A DNA stretch of 64,000 nucleotides. Source: Vanrija pseudolonga (taxonomy: Eukaryota > Basidiomycota > Tremellomycetes > Trichosporonales > Trichosporonaceae). The notes below the pieces were generated by a model. It was not told the origin of the DNA, ran no database searches, and was given only the letters and a program-made list of their open reading frames with translations. The stretch spans positions 930,001 to 994,000 of the forward strand of contig NC_085849.1 of the NCBI RefSeq assembly GCF_020906515.1, in the 5' to 3' direction. The translations under genes were made by a program, and so were the position numbers. Shown here in pieces: positions 57,027 to 64,000 of this stretch; position 1 is the first letter of the stretch; every line of letters starts with the position of its first letter.

Positions 57027-58020
57027 ATGTACGTGTGGGAGCGTTGGCTGGTGGTGTGGAACCTTGTCCACTGCCACCACGGCAAGCCTTGTCGTACAGC
57101 GCTGACACTCGCATAGGTCCAACAAGATTGTCGTGTGTATCTGTGCCGCTCGGTGCTGGTGACCTTGCTAACGTGTTGATCCTTCGCTACACCACGCTCA
57201 ATCAACCTCCTTTACCGTGCCTCCAATTACATTGCTCGTGATTTGTCCGACGGCGTCCCACCCACAGCCCCAGATCTACAGAGCCATCATTGACGATGTC
57301 ATGGCCAACGTCGCGGTCGACTTTGAGGAGTACGGCATGGACGAGGACCTGCTCCCATTACTGCAGCAGGTGCGCGCGCTCTGGCACTCTTATCTTATCA
57401 GGTGGTGCGGTGGGCTGACTCAGCAGAAATGGGAGAGCAAGCTCCTCGAGACGCGCGTAGCCGAGTTTGCGCGCGCGCCCGGTGCGCCCGAGACTGGCAA
57501 CGGCGATGCGTCTGCTGGTGCTGGTGCGAGCAGGCCGCCTGCCGCTGCAGCCCCCGCTGCTGCGGAGAAGCAGCCCGAGGCGGTGGTCAAAAACGAGCCC
57601 GATGACGTGCTGCGCATCCGTGGTGGTGCGGTGAGTTTGCTGCGCTGTAGTCCGAGACCAGAGCTGACTTGCCAGGCGGACGAGCACCACCCCGTGCCAT
57701 TGCCAGAACCGCGCGTCGAGCCCAACGCCGCCGGCCTGCTCCCCGGCGACGAGATCATCGACTCGGACCTCGACGACAGCGACGACGAGCTGCGCGACGA
57801 CGACGAGGGTGAGGACGGCGACGGCGAGATTGACATCGTCTTCTGCGTGTACGACAAGGTACAGCGCGTCAAGAACAAGTGGAAGACGGTCTTCAAGGAC
57901 GGCATGGTGCACATCAATGGCCGCGACTACCTGTTCGCCAAGTGCCAGGGGTGAGTGGGGCTGCTGCGCTGGTTGGTTGGTGGACTGGTGCTGACCATTC
58001 GCAGCGAGTTTGAGTGGTAG
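57027..58020 (+). CDS. TOA1: TFIIA large subunit Toa1
   Basis: Large (alpha/beta) subunit of general transcription factor TFIIA, which stabilises TBP on the TATA box. Six exons (57027-57028, 57117-57132, 57268-57369, 57427-57630, 57676-57950, 58005-58020) give 204 aa. The N-terminus MSNKIVPQIYRAIIDDVMAN is the expected four-helix-bundle start and is obtained only if the ATG is split AT|G by the first intron (donor GTACGT, acceptor GCATAG). Helices continue with YGMDEDLLPLLQQ and KWESKLLE. The spacer is Ala/Pro-rich. The C-terminal beta-barrel has DSDLDDSDDEL, DIVFCVYDKVQRVKNKWKTV and FKDGMVHINGRDYLFAKCQG, ending EFEW. Exon 4 could start three bases earlier, adding one Gln. Confidence 0.95.
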
Positions 58021-58515
58021 ACTGGCTCCACAATACACATGATAAAACTCGCTGTAGACAATCCTTCTCCTCTGGTGACACCACCCTCCTCCACCCCCCT
58101 CAACCCCCACAACACCCTCCCAGCCCCACATTGAATCACCAAAAGACAACACCCTCCACACCCTCACATCCTTCCTGACCATCCAAGACGTGTACCAGTA
58201 GAACTTCATGCATTAAGCGTCAATCGCAATGTCAGGGCGGGAGGAGCTTTGCCCGCAAACCCCAACCCACGGTAGAGATAAGCCCAAGCCCAACTCTTAA
58301 ATCTGCCGACTCGCACCCCCGGTCCCTTCTCCGAATACCAACCACCTGGACATGTTTACGTTTTCTGCATAAGCTTCCTTCTGACCGTTACGATTATAAA
58401 CAGTCGTCAAGTAACTCCGTGTATATAGGTTGTGTCGTGTGCTTCGTTGTCTACATAGTCGTCATGTCTGGAATTATAGGGGTATCGGGTGGTGTGAATG
58501 AATAGAGCCATGCGT
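58021..58515. other. Convergent gap between TOA1 and CSC1-like gene
   Basis: About 500 nt between two convergent stops, with a strong CCACACCC/CCTCC-rich portion near 58070-58160 and AT-richer sequence at 58370-58500 that probably holds the 3' end of the channel transcript. No gene seen. Confidence 0.5.
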
Positions 58516-61265
58516 TTAGATGCCTCCGGTCCACTTCTCGTCTGGTGGGGAGCGAGAGACCTCGATCTTGGCCTTGACGTCCTCGACCGCATACTCAGTC
58601 GACGCGGGGATGCCCTGGTCGTTCAGGCGCTCGGCTTCAGAGTTTCCAATGCCAAGAGGGTCGTTGGCGATCCAGACGACAGGCTGGGGCTTCCACATGG
58701 CCGGGTTGTCAAAGTCGTGAATGATACCGTCATCGCCAGCAGTCTCGGGGTCGTCAACGTCGTTGGACGTGACAGTGAGCTTCTCCGAGAGCTGGTTGAG
58801 GTTGGTCTGGCTTGAGCTCTTGCCGTTGGCAGAGCGGCCGAAGATGATGGTCTGCCTCTTGAAGCCAATGTGGTCGATCCACGCCTGGGTGATGGCAGTG
58901 ACCACGCCCATGAAAACGAGAATGGCACCACCAGCCAGGCCGATCTTGGAGCGCTTGCCGTTGGCGTCCGTGGTGAGGAAGAAAAGTCCAGCCAAGCAGA
59001 TCTCGGTGAGGTAGAGGGACACAAAGACGGTGCGCATGGCCTTGATGTAGTACAGGCCGCCGGTCTCGAGGTAGCCGGGCTGGTCGGCAGTCCAGATAAG
59101 CAGGTACTTGTACGCAGCGTAGAGGATGATCATGGTGACGAGGCCCAGGGCGGTGATGAGGGGCTGGATAACCGAGTAGACAATCGTCACGCAAACGACC
59201 AGGCAGTACACTGGCTGGGCGGTAGACCAGAGGGTGGATCCCAGGGAGAAGGTCTGGCCAAACACCTTGCGAGGAGTGTTGCCAGCAAGGAAGCCGCGGA
59301 GCTGGTACATGACGAACGGCACGACACGGGCCAGAGACTGGGCAGCGCCGGACCAAGTCACAACCATGATCCAGGTGAGGAAGAAGGTCGAAGCACCTGG
59401 GAGCTTGGTGGCAAGGATGCTGCAGATCTCCGTGACGGACAGTTTACCCTTGAGCAGGTCACCAAGAGAGCCGATGATGCCACCCGAAAGTGTCATGATA
59501 AGGAAAGAGTGGATGACCTGGAAGAGCCAGTAGCGGGTGAAAAGCTTGAGCTCGACCTCGCTCTTGCGGATCTCTCCCTGCAACTTGATCCAGATGCGGA
59601 GGACGATGGGGAGGAGCATCATGAGGACAGCGAGCAAAACCGGAGGAAGGATACCCTTGATGATACCGAGAGGCACACTGCACAATATGTTAGACCACGG
59701 CCAGCACGCCATGAACACCGGTACTCACCCAGGAATGTCCTTGCAGATCCAAGCGAGCCACTTAACATCCTTACAGAGAGCGTCAAGGTTGGAAATGGTA
59801 CCGACAAAGGCCACAGGGATGGCCCAGATGATGATGAGACCAATAGTGAGCGACCAAGAGACAATAGTACGGGCGAGGCGCTGCCAGAAACCAATGTTGG
59901 TGTTGGACCAGATAACGTCCTCGGGCTGGACGTTGATGCTCGCCTTGACCCTGTTGAACGACTTGTTGGACTTGGGGCCGAGGCGGGCAAAGTTAAGGGC
60001 GTCGTCCTGAGTAGCGAAGCGAACGAAGGAGACATCGCCCTCCTTGTAGTCGTCCTTGGCGCGGAGCTCCTGGAGCTGGTCGTCCTGGGTGTGAATGTAC
60101 TCGGGGAGATCATCGAGGGCAATCTTGGACTTGAGGAACCCGGGCCTCCACTTGGGCTGCTTCTTGGGAGCAAGGTACTTGTCGAGCAGCTTGGCACCAG
60201 CACGGTCGGTGTCAAGTGTGCCTGTGACCGTGTCAGCCCATCGGCCGTGCACGCCTGACGGTCATCACTCACCCTTCTTCTCAGGGGTCTTGCCCTTGCG
60301 CTCGTTCTTCAGAGCCTTGCTAATGGCCGAACCAATGGTGCCCTCGAGGCCGTAGATGGCCTTCTCGCGCTTGTTCCAAACTTTCTCCACATCGCCGACC
60401 TTCTTGCCAACCCAAACGTCCGTGACACCACCCCCGAGCTTGGGGCCAGCGGCAGTGGGGCTGTCAACCGTGACACCGCTCGGACGGGGGTAGTTGGCAT
60501 CCGTGCTAGCGGCAACACCAGAAGCAATCTCCTTGATGCTGTCCTCATTGTTCATGCCATTGGGGACGTTGATGAGAGCGATGGTGCGGCTCTTGAGCTG
60601 AGCACGGATCTTGGGCGAACGGAGCCAGGTCTCACGGACGCTCAGGTAGTGGTTGTACTCGTGCACAAGCAGGTAGAGAGTATAGGCTGTCGACATGAGC
60701 TCGGACCGCATTGACGATCCCGCGGAACTCACAGATGAAGATAACCGCGGCAACAATGTGAGCAATGTTGCGAAGCTGCGCAGATTGAGGCACGTTGCCC
60801 ATCGTCATCTTCTCGACACCAGTCTTGCCGTTGTTGGGCTTAACAACACTACGAGGATGTCAGTAGAGCACGTGTGATGGAGACCACCATCACTCACGCG
60901 ATAGGGACAAGAACACCAATCGCGAGGATGACCAAGGGGGCCAACAGATAGATGCCGAAGACCTTGATGTAGCGAACGAAAAAGTAGGCATCAGGGCCGT
61001 TGAGCTCGAGAACCTCAAAGTCATCGAGGCTGAAGACTCGCCTCCACCAGCTAACGGGGTTGGGTGGCAGAGATTCGGGTCGCTCATCTGCGAGCTTGAT
61101 GTCTGTGGTGCGCGGCTGGAAGACGGTGACGAGCTTCTTGCTACCGTGGAAGATCAACCAGAAAAGCAAACAGGCGCCAACCATAATGGCGGCTGAGACG
61201 AGAGCCGCCGTGAAGGTGCCGGTAGACGCCGCATTGGCCTGGTCCGAAAGAGACTGCTGGGCCAT
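58516..61265 (-). CDS. CSC1/RSN1-type osmosensitive cation channel (OSCA/TMEM63 family)
   Basis: Members are hyperosmolality- or stretch-gated, calcium-permeable channels of the plasma membrane or post-Golgi membranes. Five exons (61265-60898, 60848-60733, 60686-60273, 60221-59729, 59677-58516) give 850 aa. The order fits the family: an N-terminal membrane segment (AALVSAAIMVGACLLFWLIF), PDAYFFVRYIKVFGIYLL, a cytosolic region with RTIALINVPNGM and FVRFATQDDALNFARL, QPEDVIWSNTNIGFWQRLAR, then about eight further membrane segments from SWSLTIGLIIIWAIPVAFVG through GIIKGILPPVLLAVLMML and RYWLFQVIHSFLIMTLSGG to AGGAILVFMGVVTAIT. The soluble tail is 120 residues long. A possible intron lies in its 5' leader (see separate entry). 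Confidence 0.93.
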
Positions 61266-61325
61266 GGTAGCGGTTGATGAGGTGTCGACCGGGGAGAAGA
61301 AGGAAAAGTTGTCGAGTTTGTCGAC

Positions 61326-61640
61326 CTGTGGAACCAAGTGTCAATGGCTGCAGCTAGGTAAATGGGGGATGGAGAGAGGATGCGAGTGGCAAGGGCCAAA
61401 AGGATAGGGGGTAGCTCGGGTTGGATGTTCACGCGCGCGCCACTGGTGCTTCTGCTGCCAGCCTGGGTGTGCGTGCAGGTTGAAGGAAAAAGCCAAGCGA
61501 ATGTCGATCTTCTTGGGTCCGACGCGTGCACCGTGCAGCAGGCGTGATGGGCGAGGTACAATGAGATTGCAGGGGTACGAGCAGAGCGGGTTGGACGCGA
61601 GCAAGGGAGGGAGGGCACGCACGAGGGGCGTGACACTTAC
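61326..61640 (-). other. Candidate 5' leader intron of the CSC1-like gene
   Basis: On the minus strand a strong donor CT|GTAAGT (61640) is followed 315 nt later by TTCCACAG (61326), which lies 60 nt before the start codon. Such leader introns are common in basidiomycete genes for membrane proteins. No transcript evidence is available, and either site could be chance. Confidence 0.35.
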
Positions 61641-64000
61641 AGAGAGGAACCGTTACACCGCCCTCGACAGGTTTGTTGGGAGACGAGGAGTGCGTGTGAT
61701 GTGCGTCGTCGTCGTCGTTGTCTTGTTTGGCTTTTTGGACAAACAGAGGGGTGAGTATTTTACAAGCAAGAAAGGAGGGAAGGAGGGAGGGGAAGGGTGA
61801 GACCGAGTAGTGTCTAAGTAGGGGGGGAGTCGCCACTGCGGTGGGCTGGCTGGCTGCGAGTACGGTCACTCTGGTTGACGACCAACCGACCATTGAGTTT
61901 TAAAGTCAGTCTCCTCGTCGCTCTCCCTCTGCTGTCGCCCCCTGTCTCTGGCCTGGGCGTTTGGGCGCCGGGGTGGCGTCTGGTTGCTTTGGGTGGGGAT
62001 TGGTTGTTGTTGGCGGCCATTTCGACTGAAGCAGCAGCGCTATACTAGATACGGTGCCTGGAAAGGGAAGGAGGGGGGGACTGCATCTATTTAGCCTCTC
62101 GATCAACGACAGAGAAAGGGGTTTCAGAGCCAAGCGACAAGCAGGCCAGAGGCAGGCCGACCACGGCATGACAGCAGAGGGGGTACCGCCAGGGACGACG
62201 AGCCATAATCATTTGGTCAGAGGCAGGCATGGAAGGAGAGGCATGCCACGGCAGGTCACGAGTGGGAGGTGGAGAGGGGAATGCGACGACAACAGACCAG
62301 GGCAGGCAGGAGACGGACACAACCTGTTGGTGCCCTTTTGGCCATTGCTCTGCCCTTGCCAGAGCCCTGATCTGCGTCACATGTAACAGACACCCAGCGG
62401 CGCAAGGCCCAAAGAGCCACTCAAGTTGTACCCGACGCCAGTCCTAAATCTGCCCATTGCACCCAAAGCTTTGAGCTTGAAATATCCACCACTGCTCTGC
62501 ACTTCAGGATACTGGCACCAAACAAACCATCGACGCCAACCCGCCCGAACCCTGCATCAAGACCAGTCCACCGTCCCTCTCGCCCCTCCCCCTGACGTCA
62601 CACTCGCTAGGCCCAATCACCACGGCTCCGTCGACGTAATTACTTTTTGCATCAACAAGGACACAAAAGCACAGCCGCAGCGCGCGTGCGCGACATTCTC
62701 GAGGCCTCTGTCTCGGTGAATAACTGGTCTTCCTCTTCTGTCGTCTAAAATGACGCGTGTGGCTCCCATTCCCCTAGCACCACTCTTCCTCCCTCGGATG
62801 ACGGTGTTTATGGGTATCATGATGCCGAGGTACCGACAGGAATGGTACCAGGGGGTGGAGCAGCATTGGAGCAGCAACAGAGAGACAGGATGCAAATGCC
62901 CGAGCACATTGAGAGAAAGCCAAGACGACGGGGGCCTGCCTGCGGTTCTTGTGCTCCATCACCCCGGAAGTCGTTCGGGTCGGGGCAAGGACTGAAACGG
63001 GCCAAGAAGCTTGGGTGGTGACGAAGTCCGTCCGACTGTGTGCGTGCACAGGTGTGCAGTGTGAGTGCGCAGTGTGTGCGAGGTCCAGCGGAGGCGGATT
63101 TGGTTCCTGGGCAACAAGGTAACCTTTGTCGGGAGTCGGTCTGCGCACTGCGGTGGGTGGGCAGGTGGGCATCAATCCAGTATGCCACCAAAACGCAGCA
63201 ACAAACGACTGCGTGCGTGCGTACGGCCGTATCCACTCGCCGCAGTGTTGACAGAAAGGAGGTCTGAATTGTGTCTGTCTGCAGGACTACCGGCGACTGC
63301 GCCTTGCAGGCCCCCTTGTGCATACAGCTGCGTCATGTTGCCTCTTGTGGAATGGGCGACAGTGTGGCGCTGCGGAGGCCCGTGCCACCGCCGAAGAGGC
63401 TGCAATGGCGCATGGCTGCGGCCAGGTGGCTATGGGTGCCACCAGGCGACAATGAGCGCCAGTACGGCCAGTACGCCATTCAGCGCGCCGCGGACGCGGA
63501 CGCTCGGAAACGCGCCGCGTACGATTGTGTTTCTATACTCGGTGCGTGAGGCTTCTGATCGAGGAGATGGATGTCCGTTTCCGTAACCGCTAGCTTCTTC
63601 GCGCCCTCGACGCGACAATGCTACCTGGCCATATTGCTACCTGATGATCCACTTGCCCTTACTTCTCTACCCTAGACAGCAAAACGGAAATGACCCGGCT
63701 CGCACTCAACGCGTCGCCCCTGCTTCCATTCTGACAAGTCCAGTATGTAGCCACACGTCCGAAGCAGCCACTTTCATCGACGCCAGACGCATGGGCCGCA
63801 ACCCCTGTTACACACAAAGACTCGGGGCTGATCCCGTCCTCGCGGATAAGGCTACATGGTTTGGTGACTACCTCTGCAGACTATGATGCACGCGTTCGTG
63901 GGTGACATGAGGACGAGCGGGGTGGATGAGGCCGTGAGGTACACTGTGGATCTTGGCACAAACAATGACGACTGTGAGTCGCATCGGAACTCGGCTGGTC
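61641..64000. other. Intergenic region to the window end
   Basis: About 2.4 kb with no supportable gene. It contains the distal upstream region of the CSC1-like gene and only low-complexity patches (GAGG-rich 61780-61800, GGCAGGC runs near 62140-62310). A short open stretch starting with two ATGs at 63883 and ending at a donor-like GTGAGT near 63975 could be the first exon of a plus-strand gene beyond the window; support is weak. Confidence 0.45.

Noticed and set aside
58870-60258. 462-codon plus-strand frame
   Set aside because: Antisense to the membrane segments of the CSC1-like channel and running through its introns; composition is that of a reverse-complement shadow.
62817-63586. Overlapping open frames of 168 (minus) and 173 (plus) codons
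   Set aside because: No domain, no splice continuity, no sensible start context and odd composition; not supportable as genes.
1-64000. Mobile elements, LTR or terminal repeats, CRISPR-like arrays, rRNA genes
   Set aside because: No reverse transcriptase, integrase, transposase or capsid-like protein segment was seen in any frame, and no long direct or inverted repeats were noticed by eye. A self-alignment would be needed to exclude small non-autonomous elements.

Overview
This is 64 kb of fungal nuclear DNA. It is GC-rich and gene-dense, and almost every gene is cut by short introns of roughly 36-60 nt that start GTGAGT, GTAAGT or GTACGT and carry a CTGAC or CTAAC branch site just before the AG. 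Gene content, intron style and a secreted WSC/CPL1-type protein point to a basidiomycete yeast of the Tremellomycetes. The high GC suggests Trichosporonales rather than Cryptococcus, but that placement is inference. I see no transposon, virus-like element, CRISPR array, rRNA gene or convincing tRNA gene.

Layout. 0-10 kb: EPL1 (NuA4 histone acetyltransferase subunit, cut by the window edge), FCF2 (pre-rRNA processing), a free methionine-R-sulfoxide reductase and RAD50. 10-19 kb: a cytochrome b5-like IRC21 protein, an F-box/WD40 protein, MSS51 (COX1 translation), an unrecognised ankyrin-like protein and the secreted CPL1-like protein. 19-28.4 kb: a KIN4-like kinase with a very long tail, a gene-poor gap, an acyltransferase-fold protein with an altered active site, and mitochondrial ribosomal protein uS2m. 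28.5-61.3 kb: M16 metallopeptidase, RAD4/XPC, SDE2, SAS10/UTP3, a WBP4-like U1 zinc-finger protein, BET4, VPS11, a 2,311-residue protein with two C1-like zinc fingers, KRE33/NAT10, TOA1 (TFIIA) and a CSC1/RSN1 channel. From 61.3 kb to the end I find no supportable gene.

Most genes are housekeeping and not functionally linked, but themes recur: small-subunit ribosome biogenesis (FCF2, SAS10, KRE33), DNA repair (RAD50, RAD4), splicing (SDE2, WBP4-like), chromatin and transcription (EPL1, TOA1), vesicle traffic (BET4, VPS11) and mitochondria (MSS51, uS2m). From 28.5 to 61.3 kb the strands alternate gene by gene, so each divergent pair shares one intergenic region and each convergent pair has closely spaced ends.

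The least ordinary items are the large C1-finger protein (a possible fungal UNC80-like channel subunit), the secreted CPL1-like protein with a tetrabasic linker, the acyltransferase-like protein with a Tyr where the catalytic His should be, and several genes whose first coding exon is 2-9 nt, including one start codon split by an intron. Exon boundaries were worked out by hand from splice consensus, frame and family similarity. Where I give all exons, the summed length is a whole number of codons.
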